Shown: piece by piece, positions 1-7,778 of the stretch
How the letters are laid out: every line of letters begins with the position of its first letter
Numbering within the stretch: position 1 is the first letter of the stretch
Assembly: GCA_963759125.1 (NCBI GenBank)
Contig: CAVWXN010000005.1
Coordinates: 930,001-994,000, forward strand
Source: JABDQA01 sp963759125
Lineage (GTDB): Bacteria > Desulfobacterota > Desulfobulbia > Desulfobulbales > Desulfocapsaceae
DNA: 64,000 nucleotides
Direction: 5' to 3'
Position numbers and translations under genes: made by a program
The notes under the pieces: model-generated
What the model was told of the DNA's origin: nothing
The model's database searches: none
What the model saw: the letters and a program-made list of their open reading frames with translations, nothing else

Positions 1-641
1 CGCGACAGCTCTAGCCTCTCGATCCGGGGGTGGATGCCCAGATGATAAAGCATATTGACGGTGTAGATGTAATCGGGGCCCGAATTGAACTCCCTGCCAA
101 GGGCACCAAAGGCGTCGGGGTCGAACGGGGAGGGGGCGATGCGCTCGGCAACATGGATGGTGTCGGTGGCGTAGTGTCCGAGTTTCTGCAATGCTCCGGC
201 AAGATCGGGAATATTCATCGATCTCGAGGCAATCACCAGGTTGTGGGGAGCGATGTCGAATTCTGACCAGTCATCTTCCCAGCCGCAGTGTACGGTTCTG
301 ATATTGGTGATGCCTTCTTGCCGGGCCCGCTCCTCGAGCAGTTCGAGCATTCCCTGTGAGTAATCCAGGGCGGTTACCTGCCTGACCTGCGTGGCCATCG
401 GCAGGGCCAAAGTGCCGGGGCCGCAGCCCACATCGAGTACGCTGGTATCCTTGTCCAAGTCGAGGTGTTTGAGAAACAGCTCCACGTAGGCCGAGTCTCT
501 GGTCCGGCCGGCAAAGGCTTCGGCCTTTTTGTCCCAGTCTCTGGCATTCTTGCTTTTCCAAGATTTCTCCGAGCGGCTCTGCTGCCAGAGAAGCTGCCAG
601 TCGATGTCGCTGTAGACTGAGATGTTCTGGGTTTTTTTCAT
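1..641 (-). CDS. Class I SAM-dependent methyltransferase, 5' part (cut by window edge)
   Basis: An open frame starts at the ATG whose first base is 641 and runs off the left edge without a stop, showing 213 residues. A GGAATCCC stretch just before the ATG may be the ribosome binding site. The visible part has the Rossmann motif I VLDVGCGPGTLALP near residues 80-93, followed by ALDYSQGMLELLEERA, the acidic loop that contacts the SAM adenosine. This is the class I methyltransferase fold. The substrate cannot be told: no motif typical of ubiquinone, rRNA or protein methylation is visible. It lies 18 bases downstream of mnmE on the same strand, so it may be the last gene of that operon. The motif assignment is firm, the specific function unknown. 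Confidence 0.85.
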   Translation of the reverse strand, partial: MKKTQNISVYSDIDWQLLWQQSRSEKSWKSKNARDWDKKAEAFAGRTRDSAYVELFLKHLDLDKDTSVLDVGCGPGTLALPMATQVRQVTALDYSQGMLELLEERARQEGITNIRTVHCGWEDDWSEFDIAPHNLVIASRSMNIPDLAGALQKLGHYATDTIHVAERIAPSPFDPDAFGALGREFNSGPDYIYTVNMLYHLGIHPRIERLELS

Positions 642-659
642 GGGATTCCGTTTACCTAC

Positions 660-2048
660 TTATTTACCCAGACAAAATTTTTCGAAAATTACGTCGAGCA
701 CATCTTCGGTGGTGGTTTCGCCGACAATATCGCCCAGATGATCGAAACATTCGAGCAGGTCGACGGCGATAAGGTCGTTGGTCAAGCCACTCTTCAGTCC
801 TTCCTCAACCCGAGTGAGCGCCTGCAGCCCTTTCTCCATGGCGGTTTTGTGTCTGAGGTTGGGGGTGCAGCCCTCTTCCTGCCACTGCTCCCTGCCGCCG
901 GTGAGATGACGGAAAATCTGCTGTTTCAAGCGTTCAAGCCCGGTCTGTTCCCGGGCCGAAATTTCGACAGCGTCCGCGACTATAAGAGGATGCGCTTGTC
1001 GTTCGAGCTGCTGCTCGAGATCGCATTTGTTGATGACCGTAATAAATGGTTTGTGGTTTACGGTTTCAAAAAGGGAGGCGTCATCTGAGTCGATCGCTCT
1101 TGAGCCGTCCACCAGAAACAGTACGAGGTCTGCCCGGTTGATCGACTCTCTGGCCCGTTTGATGCCGAGTTGTTCCACTTCCTCGACGTCCTCACGAATG
1201 CCGGCCGTATCGATGATGCGGACGGGAATGCCGTGAATATCGATATATTCCTCGATCGTATCCCTTGTAGTGCCGGGAATCGAGGTCACCAGGGCCCGCT
1301 CTTCCTGCAGCAGGGTGTTTAACAGACTCGATTTTCCGACATTTGGCCGACCGACGATAACGATGGAGACCCCCTCCCGGACGATGCGGCCCTCGTCGGC
1401 CTGGGAGATAAGTTTTCTAAGCGGGCCGAGCACCTCCTCCTGTAGTTTAACGGCGATGGATTGGTGATCGGCGATTTCGATTTCTTCTTCTGGAAAATCT
1501 ATGGCGGTCTCGAGCAGGGCGCGAATTTCGACCAGCGAGGAGCGCAGTCTGTCTACCTCTTTGTAGAGGGCTCCGCTCATCTGTTCCAGGGCCAGGTCGA
1601 CCCCCTTCCTGGTGCGGGCCGAAAGGATATCAATCACTGCTTCGGCCCGGGTCAGGTCGATGCGGCCGTTCAGGAAAGCCCGTTTGGTGAACTCACCCGG
1701 TTGGGCCAGCTGCGCTCCCTGAGAAAGTATCAGCTCCAGAATTGACTGGAGAATCAGGAACCCGCCGTGACAGTGGACTTCAACGACATCTTCCCTGGTG
1801 TAGGTTTGGGGAGCCTGCATAAACACCGCCAGCACCTCGTCGAGAAGTTTGGACCGCTGGGGATCATTGATGGTGCCGTAATAGAAGCGATGAGAGCTAA
1901 ATAAGCAGGGGGCGCGGGCTGGCCTGAATATGCTCTTGAGGATGGGGAGCGACTCGGCTCCGCTGATCCTGATAATGCCGATGCCGCCCGCACCGGGCGG
2001 GGTGGAAATCGCGGCAATGGTTCGATTATCGAGGGCTGGGGAACTCAT
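660..2048 (-). CDS. mnmE: tRNA uridine-5-carboxymethylaminomethyl(34) synthesis GTPase MnmE
   Basis: MnmE with MnmG adds the aminomethyl-type group at C5 of the wobble uridine of several tRNAs. The 462-residue product is of normal length. It starts with the N-terminal dimerisation/folate-binding domain (IAAISTPPGAGGIGIIRISG), has a helical middle domain interrupted by the GTPase, and ends with CLGK, the conserved C-terminal CxGK motif whose cysteine is needed for modification. G-domain motifs are GRPNVGKSSLLN (P-loop), TTRDTIEE (switch I), DTAGI (G3) and NKCD (G4). The gene is the distal housekeeping member of the rpmH-rnpA-yidD-yidC-jag-mnmE cluster, a very common bacterial order, and follows jag after 91 bases. 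Function is assigned by strong family similarity. Confidence 0.97.
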   Translation of the reverse strand: MSSPALDNRTIAAISTPPGAGGIGIIRISGAESLPILKSIFRPARAPCLFSSHRFYYGTINDPQRSKLLDEVLAVFMQAPQTYTREDVVEVHCHGGFLILQSILELILSQGAQLAQPGEFTKRAFLNGRIDLTRAEAVIDILSARTRKGVDLALEQMSGALYKEVDRLRSSLVEIRALLETAIDFPEEEIEIADHQSIAVKLQEEVLGPLRKLISQADEGRIVREGVSIVIVGRPNVGKSSLLNTLLQEERALVTSIPGTTRDTIEEYIDIHGIPVRIIDTAGIREDVEEVEQLGIKRARESINRADLVLFLVDGSRAIDSDDASLFETVNHKPFITVINKCDLEQQLERQAHPLIVADAVEISAREQTGLERLKQQIFRHLTGGREQWQEEGCTPNLRHKTAMEKGLQALTRVEEGLKSGLTNDLIAVDLLECFDHLGDIVGETTTEDVLDVIFEKFCLGK

Positions 2049-2139
2049 CTATGGTTCTCCAAAATCCGCAAGCCGGTCATTGTTGCCAGACCTGTCGTCA
2101 GAGCGTGGTTACAGTTTCTTTAACCTGTTACAGCTGAAT

Positions 2140-3069
2140 TTATGAGTTTTCTTGTTGGGGTCCGTTATCATTTTTCTTGCGAGATCTGGAGCGGCCCCGC
2201 TTCCGATTGTTGTTCCGCCCCTTTCCCGGCTTGTAGATCAACACCTTTTTAAACAATCCCTCGCCGACGCTGCGGCTCCGGATATCAGGATCGTCCTGCA
2301 GGGCGACGTGCACCACTCGCCGTTCCGACGGGTTGAGTGACGAGATAACCTGGGTCTTGCCGTCTTCCTTTACCAGGGCAGCATAATCAACGGCCCGCTC
2401 TTTGAGCTCCTGGAACCGTTTCTCACGGAAATCGCCCACATCGATGGTAAGCTGGACCCGCCCCTCTACCTTTTTGGAGACAATTTTTCTGAGCAGATAC
2501 TGGAGACTGTCAAGTACCCGCCCTTCCTGAGCAGTCAGGATTTCCTGGTGCTCATCGCTGACCCGACAATGGGCGGTTCCGGCTTCGTTGTCAACCGTCA
2601 CTGTCGAGGGGCACTCCATCAATTCGAGTACCCTGGTCAATTCATCCCTGATAATTGCCAGGGTAGCCTCGGACAATTCGACCGGAGCCTTGCTGGTGCT
2701 CCCATTATCTTCGAAATTGTCCTCTTCAATCGATGTTTCGGCCGCGGGTTCAGGGGCTGGCGGAGGTTCCGGCTCATCTTTGGGGCGAACTGGTTCCTTG
2801 TCTCTGGGGCTGCGAGCCGGGCTCTTTTTGCTGGCCGTCTTCTGTGGGGGGGCAGCTTTTTTTTCCGGGCCCGGTTCTTCGACCGTCTCTTCTTCTTGAA
2901 TTTTCGCCCTGATGTGGGTTTTCTGGCGTATCAGGCCGAAAATTCCCTGGGATCCGGTCTCGAGTACTTCGATGGTGAGGTTTTCCTGAGCAACACCAAA
3001 ATCTTCACAGGCCGCCTTGATTGCCTCGGCCACATTTTTTCCGTAAAAGTCTTTAGTTTTAGATGACAT
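2140..3069 (-). CDS. jag: Jag/KhpB-family RNA-binding protein (Jag-N, KH, R3H)
   Basis: Jag (SpoIIIJ-associated, KhpB) is a single-stranded nucleic-acid-binding protein nearly always encoded beside yidC. I chose the ATG at 3069, giving 309 residues that begin MSSKTKDFYGKNVAEAIKAA. This fits the Jag-N domain exactly; a longer frame to 3126 adds 19 residues that do not resemble it. After Jag-N comes a low-complexity linker of about 90 residues rich in P, E, K and S. A type-II-like KH region follows and then an R3H domain with NPSERRVVHVAL. The tail is very basic (GRNNNRKRGRSRSRKK). The gene sits 53 bases downstream of yidC. RNA regulation and links to cell envelope control are known for Gram-positive homologues; the role here is inferred. 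Confidence 0.93.
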   Translation of the reverse strand: MSSKTKDFYGKNVAEAIKAACEDFGVAQENLTIEVLETGSQGIFGLIRQKTHIRAKIQEEETVEEPGPEKKAAPPQKTASKKSPARSPRDKEPVRPKDEPEPPPAPEPAAETSIEEDNFEDNGSTSKAPVELSEATLAIIRDELTRVLELMECPSTVTVDNEAGTAHCRVSDEHQEILTAQEGRVLDSLQYLLRKIVSKKVEGRVQLTIDVGDFREKRFQELKERAVDYAALVKEDGKTQVISSLNPSERRVVHVALQDDPDIRSRSVGEGLFKKVLIYKPGKGRNNNRKRGRSRSRKKNDNGPQQENS

Positions 3070-3122
3070 GTGGTATCTCTGGTTCGTGTTATTCCACCAT
3101 GGGGTCTTCTCTGCTCGTCTGC

Positions 3123-4796
3123 TCAACCGGCGGCTGGTGCCGGCTTATTCTTACGATTGATCAGATACTGCTGAAGGATGGAGAGCAGGTTGTTGACAAA
3201 CCAGTAAAGGACCAGCCCCGAGGCAAAATTGACGAACATAACGGTGAAAATGAGGGGCAGAAACATCATGATTTTTGCCTGGGTAGGGTCAGCCGTGGTG
3301 GGGGTCATTTTCTGTTGCAGAAACATCGAGGCACCCATCAACAAAGTAAGGACCGGCAGGCCGCCAAGGTACGGAATGTCGAAGCCCAGATAAAGCCGGT
3401 CGGGTGCGGAGAGGTCATTGATCCAGAGCATGAACGGGGCGTGACGCAGTTCAATGGATTGCAACAGTACCTTATAAAGAGCGAAAAACACAGGAATCTG
3501 CAGGACCATCGGCAGGCAGCCGCCCAGCGGATTTACTTTGTAGGTCTTGTAGAGATTCATCATCTCCTGGTTCATGCGGGTCGGGTCGTCTTTATACTTT
3601 TCTTTGAGTTTGACCACCTTGGGCTGCAGTTTCTGCATGTTCTTCATAGATTTCAGCCCTTTCTGGGTGATCGGCCAGAAAATGGCTTTCAACAGGATGG
3701 TAACCAGGATAATGGCGAGGCCGTAATTATGAACCACCGAATAAAACCAGTTGAGCATATAGAGCATTGGTTTGGCAATGACGTCAAACCAGCCGAAATT
3801 GATTATTTTCCCAAGGTTATAGCCAATCTCCTTGAGCAGAGTGAGCTTTTTGGGCCCATAAAACAGCTTATATTTGTAGGCGTTGGTCGCCTCAGGAGCC
3901 AGTGTTTCAAGCGCGGAGTGGAGGTCAATGGTGACCAGCTCTTCCTCTGCATCCATGGTAATCGATTGTGAGTTGTCGGCAGGGATGACGCCGGTCATGA
4001 AATAGGTTCCTTCGTAGGCCACCCAGTCGATATTGGTTTGGACCGTCTGTGGACCGTCATCGAACTCTTTGAGTTTAAACTTTTGCAGCCCGGCTTCCCC
4101 AAACATGGATGGTCCTCGGAACAGCCAGTTGCTGGCCTTGGTAATTTTACCGAAAGGCAGGTTCCTCTGGTGCAGTCCTGCTGAGCCCTGGAGAGTCTGT
4201 CCACTCCTGTTGACCACCACTGCTTCGTGTTCAATCAGATATTCCCTGCGGTTAAAGTGATAGGTCCGGATTACCTCCAGTCCGTTGGGACTCAGGGCTC
4301 TCAAAGTGAGGGTTGCCTTGTTGGTGCTGGAGTCGAACTGCACGTCCGTGCTGTCCAGCGTGTAGAGCGTATCTCTTTCGAAAACTGATCCCCAGGAAAA
4401 ACTCAAAGGGTAGCCCTGGGCCTGATCGGTTTTGACCAGGTCGACACCGGGGGCCTCATCGTTTTTCTCTTCACGAAAATCTTTCAGCAGAAAACTGGTT
4501 ATTACGCCACCTTTTTCACTGATGGTGGCTGTATAGAGGTCGGTGTCGATTTTGACTTCATTGGCTGAACGCTGATCGATGGCAGTCGATGGTTGCGGAA
4601 CTGTAGTCTGGGCTTGGGGCAGCGGTGGCGGTGCGGTGATCTGAGCCTGGGCCGGTTGTTGATCCGGCTGTGGCTGCACGGCGGCCTGTTCGGGTACCAC
4701 CGGTTCCTGCTGGGCGGGGCCAATGAAAAAATATTGATAGCCCAGTAGTATGACGAAAGAAATTAAGATAGCCAGAAAGGCTCTATACATGTCCAT
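3123..4796 (-). CDS. yidC: Membrane protein insertase YidC
   Basis: YidC inserts and folds inner-membrane proteins, alone or with SecYEG. The start is taken at ATG 4796 (MDMYRAFLAILISF) because this gives the standard N-terminal transmembrane anchor; an open frame extends to 4922 but its extra 42 residues are not YidC-like and overlap yidD. The 557-residue product has TM1, a P/Q-rich spacer, the large periplasmic beta domain typical of Gram-negative YidC (about residues 80-330), and the conserved insertase core from about residue 350 (WFDVIAKPMLYMLNWFY, then GLAIILVTILLKAIFWP). The conserved cytoplasmic hairpin has MKNMQKLQPKVVKLKEKY. The tail is short and basic. Flanked by yidD upstream and jag downstream. 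Confidence 0.97.
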   Translation of the reverse strand: MDMYRAFLAILISFVILLGYQYFFIGPAQQEPVVPEQAAVQPQPDQQPAQAQITAPPPLPQAQTTVPQPSTAIDQRSANEVKIDTDLYTATISEKGGVITSFLLKDFREEKNDEAPGVDLVKTDQAQGYPLSFSWGSVFERDTLYTLDSTDVQFDSSTNKATLTLRALSPNGLEVIRTYHFNRREYLIEHEAVVVNRSGQTLQGSAGLHQRNLPFGKITKASNWLFRGPSMFGEAGLQKFKLKEFDDGPQTVQTNIDWVAYEGTYFMTGVIPADNSQSITMDAEEELVTIDLHSALETLAPEATNAYKYKLFYGPKKLTLLKEIGYNLGKIINFGWFDVIAKPMLYMLNWFYSVVHNYGLAIILVTILLKAIFWPITQKGLKSMKNMQKLQPKVVKLKEKYKDDPTRMNQEMMNLYKTYKVNPLGGCLPMVLQIPVFFALYKVLLQSIELRHAPFMLWINDLSAPDRLYLGFDIPYLGGLPVLTLLMGASMFLQQKMTPTTADPTQAKIMMFLPLIFTVMFVNFASGLVLYWFVNNLLSILQQYLINRKNKPAPAAG

Positions 4797-4867
4797 ATGA
4801 TCGCTGGATCCTTTTGTGTTGCCGACAGGAAGCGTCGCCGATAGAACGTGGGGGCTCTCGCCGGCGC

Positions 4868-5101
4868 TTACACCGGATCGTATCCGCCCCGGGAAAACGG
4901 GTGACAGCGCAGAATGCGCCATAATCCCTTTCCGGCTCCCTTTATGGCACCGTACTTATTGATTGCCTCTACAGTGTATGCAGAACAGGTTGGATAGAAA
5001 CGACATGCAGGAGGGAACAGAGGTGATAAGACATATTTGTATCCCCGAATCAGCCCAATTAAGGTGCGGGCCACAAGGCCGTGCGTCTTGTCGGGTGCCA
5101 T
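4868..5101 (-). CDS. yidD: Membrane protein insertion efficiency factor YidD
   Basis: A 77-residue protein with the invariant YidD core: an amphipathic N-terminal helix (LIGLIRGYKYVLSPL), the cysteine motif CRFYPTCSAY, then GLWRILRCHPFSRGGYDPV. YidD assists membrane protein insertion at the YidC step in E. coli. Length is typical (70-90). It begins two bases after the rnpA stop, so translational coupling to rnpA is likely, and it precedes yidC by 71 bases in the standard order. No anomalies. Confidence 0.96.
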   Translation of the reverse strand: MAPDKTHGLVARTLIGLIRGYKYVLSPLFPPACRFYPTCSAYTVEAINKYGAIKGAGKGLWRILRCHPFSRGGYDPV

Positions 5102-5103
5102 GA

Positions 5104-5448
5104 TTACTGCGCTGGGGTGGATACTAAATTTATCACTGCTTCCGTGACGGAATCGGGAGAATTAAGCGAAAAATTGGGTCGCACAGTGACAACGATATCT
5201 GCATCGGGAGGATATTGCTCCCGGTTCAGCCGAAACGACTCTTTGACTATCCGTTTAATTCGGTTCCTGGTAACCGCTCCTTTCAACTTTCTGCTGATGC
5301 TTATTCCGATGCGGCTATGTCCACGGTCATTGGCGATAAAAATAATGGAGAAGCCTTTGCCGTGCAGCCGCGTGCCGTGCCTGTATACCGCATCAAACTC
5401 CCAGTTCTTCCGCAATAAGCAATATTTCGGAAGACCAAACTGCCGCAA
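5104..5448 (-). CDS. rnpA: Ribonuclease P protein component (non-ATG start)
   Basis: RnpA is the protein cofactor of RNase P, which matures the 5' end of tRNA. The family core is clear: KNWEFDAVYRHG near the N-terminus and the RNR signature KGAVTRNRIKRIVKESFR that contacts the P RNA. The start is not obvious. The frame has no ATG in the expected place. TTG at 5448, five bases past the rpmH stop, gives 114 residues, the usual length, and a CTG at 5457 that overlaps the rpmH stop is also possible. Neither has a good Shine-Dalgarno sequence. The only in-frame ATG is at 5643, upstream of rpmH; using it would nest all of rpmH out of frame inside a 179-residue RnpA. See findings. Confidence 0.92.
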   Translation of the reverse strand: MRQFGLPKYCLLRKNWEFDAVYRHGTRLHGKGFSIIFIANDRGHSRIGISISRKLKGAVTRNRIKRIVKESFRLNREQYPPDADIVVTVRPNFSLNSPDSVTEAVINLVSTPAQ

Positions 5449-5453
5449 TGAAA

Positions 5454-5591
5454 TCAGGCGGAAAGTCGTTTGCGGCCCCTGGCTCTGCGGGCGTTGATAA
5501 TGGCACGACCGGCTTTGGTGCTCATCCGGGCACGAAAACCGTGGCTTCTTTTGCGTTTTATATTGCTTGGTTGAAACGTTCTCTTGCTCAT
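5454..5591 (-). CDS. rpmH: 50S ribosomal protein L34
   Basis: A 45-residue basic protein read from ATG 5591: MSKRTFQPSNIKRKRSHGFR followed by ARMSTKAGRAIINARRARGR and KRLSA. This is bacterial L34 almost to the letter, with the N-terminal K-R-T-F-Q-P-S motif and the G-F-R-x-R-M-x-T-x-x-G-R core. A strong Shine-Dalgarno (AGAGGAT) sits seven bases before the ATG. It is the first gene of the rpmH-rnpA-yidD-yidC-jag-mnmE cluster; dnaA, often found upstream on the other strand, is not here. The whole gene overlaps an open rnpA frame in another phase. Confidence 0.97.
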   Translation of the reverse strand: MSKRTFQPSNIKRKRSHGFRARMSTKAGRAIINARRARGRKRLSA

Positions 5592-5864
5592 TTTTACATC
5601 CTCTCGGGGTGTCCCTGTTGCTGGAAAGAGATGACGACACCACTATTTGACGCTAGGGTCTTAATATCAGTACGTTACATGGTGACGAACTGGTCAACCA
5701 CCATGCGGGGAAAATCGAAGTTAACAAAACAAACTAAATAACCACAGATAGGTGTCTGTGTCAAACTATTTTGGTGATTGTAGGCCAGCCCCAGTTGAAG
5801 AAATAGGATCGCTATGCTAGGCTGAGCAGGCTTCGGCTTTGATTTGTCGATAAGGAGGGGATAC

Positions 5865-7058
5865 ATGCAGCTCGATGAGGCATTACATCTGATACTTGGC
5901 CATGCACCGGAGCGTGGCCGACAGATGGTGCCGCTGAAAGACAGTTTTGGCCGTGTCTGCACCGAAAACAACCGATCCAGGCAGCCGCTTCCTGGCTACG
6001 ATCAGTCTACCAGGGATGGTTATGCGATTTGTGGTGCAGGCATGGCTGCCGGAGGAGGCAGGCAGGCCTTTACCATCGAGGGCGAAATCCAGGCTGGGTT
6101 TTGTCATAATGTCGAAATCGAACCTGGCCAGGCCTATCGAATTATGACTGGGGGACTGCTACCGGTCGGTGCGGAGCGGGTCATTGCCCAGGAGGATTGC
6201 CGGGTTTCTGGTGCAGAACTGATTGTCGATGGAACCATGCTGGCAGGCCCAAGCCGCTTTATCCGTAGACAGGGCAGTGAACGCTTGGCCCGGGAACTGC
6301 TTGTCGAACCCGGCACTCGGTTGAATGAATACCATCTTTCACTTCTGGCTGCGGCAGGCAACAGTAGTGTTGAGGTCTTTAAAAGACCCAAGGTGGCATT
6401 TTTCTGCAGCGGTAGTGAACTGGTAATGTCTGAGGGGAAACTGGAAAACGGTCAGAAATACTCTTCCAATCATCTGCTGCTTGAAAACCTGGTGAATAAA
6501 TTCGGCGGCCGGGCCGAGGGTCATGGTGTCATTGCCGATGACCGGACGGCAATAAGACAGTTGCTGGCGACCATTAAAAGATCCGCTGTCGATATCGTCA
6601 TCAGTACGGGCGGGGTAGGCCCCGGAAAATATGATTTATTTGGCGAGTTGCTGCCCGAGGAAGGAGCCCAGATTTTGTATCGCTCCCTGCAGATCCGGCC
6701 CGGCAGATCAACGCTGTTTGGGCTCTTGGGCGATAAGCTTTATTTTGGCCTTCCCGGTCCCCCTTCCGCGGTGCGCATTTTATTTCTCGAACTGCTTGGC
6801 CCGCTGATGAAAAAGATGCAGGGAATGAGATCGTTTTACAACCAGAGGCTGACTGGTTTTCTTGAGCACGCAGTTGCACTCAAGTCTGCCGATGTGCTTT
6901 GCTTCAAAGACGGCCGCTATCGATTGGAGGGGGGGCGTGTGATGGTCGGCTATCCTGTGAAGAATCAGGCGCCGAACTGCTCCATAATAATGTTACCGGA
7001 CCGCGTTTCCTATGAACCTTATGACCCCATTACTATCAGTCTGGCGCAGCCTGACTGA
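5865..7058 (+). CDS. moeA: Molybdopterin molybdotransferase MoeA
   Basis: MoeA inserts molybdate into adenylylated molybdopterin, the last step of basic molybdenum cofactor synthesis. The start ATG 5865 has a very strong ribosome binding site (AAGGAGGGG, five bases upstream); a longer frame to 5844 is rejected. The 397-residue product begins MQLDEALHLI and shows the MoeA N-terminal region (PLPGYDQSTRDGYA, domain with the conserved D-x-S-x-x-D-G-Y-A). The MoaB/Mog-like domain has VDIVISTGGVGPGKYD, and FGLPGPPSA stands where most MoeA proteins have GLPGNPVS. The C-terminal beta domain closes with NQAPNCSIIMLPD. It is monocistronic here; moaA, the MOSC gene, fdhD and mobB lie elsewhere in the window. 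It may be one of several MoeA paralogues in the genome. Confidence 0.92.
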   Translation: MQLDEALHLILGHAPERGRQMVPLKDSFGRVCTENNRSRQPLPGYDQSTRDGYAICGAGMAAGGGRQAFTIEGEIQAGFCHNVEIEPGQAYRIMTGGLLPVGAERVIAQEDCRVSGAELIVDGTMLAGPSRFIRRQGSERLARELLVEPGTRLNEYHLSLLAAAGNSSVEVFKRPKVAFFCSGSELVMSEGKLENGQKYSSNHLLLENLVNKFGGRAEGHGVIADDRTAIRQLLATIKRSAVDIVISTGGVGPGKYDLFGELLPEEGAQILYRSLQIRPGRSTLFGLLGDKLYFGLPGPPSAVRILFLELLGPLMKKMQGMRSFYNQRLTGFLEHAVALKSADVLCFKDGRYRLEGGRVMVGYPVKNQAPNCSIIMLPDRVSYEPYDPITISLAQPD

Positions 7059-7117
7059 GCCTCTCCTTTTGTTAAAAGCAGGCAGTAAGAAACAGGCCAG
7101 AACAATATTTTTCCCTC

Positions 7118-7165
7118 AAAAAAAAACCGGCGGTTAACGACTGTTCCACTGTCGCTCACCACCGG
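7118..7165 (-). terminator. Rho-independent terminator of the AbrB-like gene
   Basis: Read on the minus strand, a 15-bp stem (CCGGTGGTGAGCGAC paired with GTCGTTAACCGCCGG, one G-A mismatch and two G-U pairs, nine-base loop) is followed at once by nine T. It lies 42 bases after the stop of the gene at 7208-7540. On the plus strand the hairpin is not followed by T, so it would not be a strong terminator for moeA. Confidence 0.85.
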
Positions 7166-7207
7166 CGGAATGTTTAAAGATAGCCTTAAGTATGGTGCGT
7201 TTATCAG

Positions 7208-7540
7208 CTATTTTTCAACAATCGTTAGGTTAATTCTATTCTTGAATATTTTTACAGAAAAGCTGTCGCCAGCCTTGAAATCAGACCCGGCAAGAATCTT
7301 CGATGAAAGGGTAAGTGTCTGATTTTTACCTATTTTTACTGTCGCCTGTTTCTTTTGGCCGGTTTTTTTAATTTCTTTAACCTGATAGTATTTCTTGTCT
7401 TCATCCATCAGTTTCAGCATGAGATTGTTGAAGGTTGGATGATTTTTAATATCCATGTCCTTCATGATCTCAGTTTTGCTCTTACCGGCTACCACAAGGT
7501 CCCTGAAACTTACGAGGTCGTACTTTGTTTTACGTGCCAT
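7208..7540 (-). CDS. Small AbrB/SpoVT-like putative DNA-binding protein
   Basis: A 110-residue basic protein, MARKTKYDLVSFRDLVVAGK at the start, with a ribosome binding site AGGAT seven bases before the ATG. The first half (residues 10-55) looks like a small helical domain (KSKTEIMKDMDIKNHPTFNN). The second half, VKIGKNQTLTLSSKILAGSD followed by FKAGDSFSVKIFKNRINLTI, has the spacing of a swapped-hairpin AbrB fold (K-I-G-x-x-x-x-L-x-L then G-D-x-x-x-V). I infer a transcription regulator or nucleoid-associated protein. The gene has its own terminator and an AT-rich upstream region of about 200 bases, and its base composition is well below the neighbours, which suggests either transfer or a regulatory region kept AT-rich. 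Not recognised as a named family. Confidence 0.7.
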   Translation of the reverse strand: MARKTKYDLVSFRDLVVAGKSKTEIMKDMDIKNHPTFNNLMLKLMDEDKKYYQVKEIKKTGQKKQATVKIGKNQTLTLSSKILAGSDFKAGDSFSVKIFKNRINLTIVEK

Positions 7541-7560
7541 TTTTTTATCCTATGTTGTTA

Positions 7561-7588
7561 ATTGTTTTGAACAACTTGACACTGTCAA
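7561..7588 (-). promoter_or_regulatory. Candidate promoter and operator of the AbrB-like gene
   Basis: On the minus strand a consensus -35 TTGACA (7588-7583) is followed after 16 bases by a weak -10 AACAAT. The -35 is half of the perfect palindrome TTGACA-G-TGTCAA (7576-7588). An inverted repeat centred on the -35 is a natural place for autorepression, but this is inference. Confidence 0.4.
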
Positions 7589-7778
7589 AGAATTAATATT
7601 AATGAATCATGATTAATTAGAAATTTTAATATATTCATAATGGAAAAAAATTCAATAACGTTATTATCAAAATCTATATTTTTTTTTAAATAAAATAGTT
7701 ATTAATTAGGTCGAATAAGAATGACATCAGGAGTGGAACTGTTGTCGGTAATGATATAATTAGTCCCGAAAACTGGTG

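Noticed and set aside
3063..3971. 302-residue open frame antisense to yidC
   Set aside because: yidC is unmistakable on the other strand; the antisense frame has no family resemblance, no ribosome binding site and a shadow-like residue mix.
5460..5870. Replication origin beside rpmH
   Set aside because: The rpmH cluster often neighbours oriC, but no dnaA gene and no cluster of DnaA boxes (TTATCCACA) is visible here.
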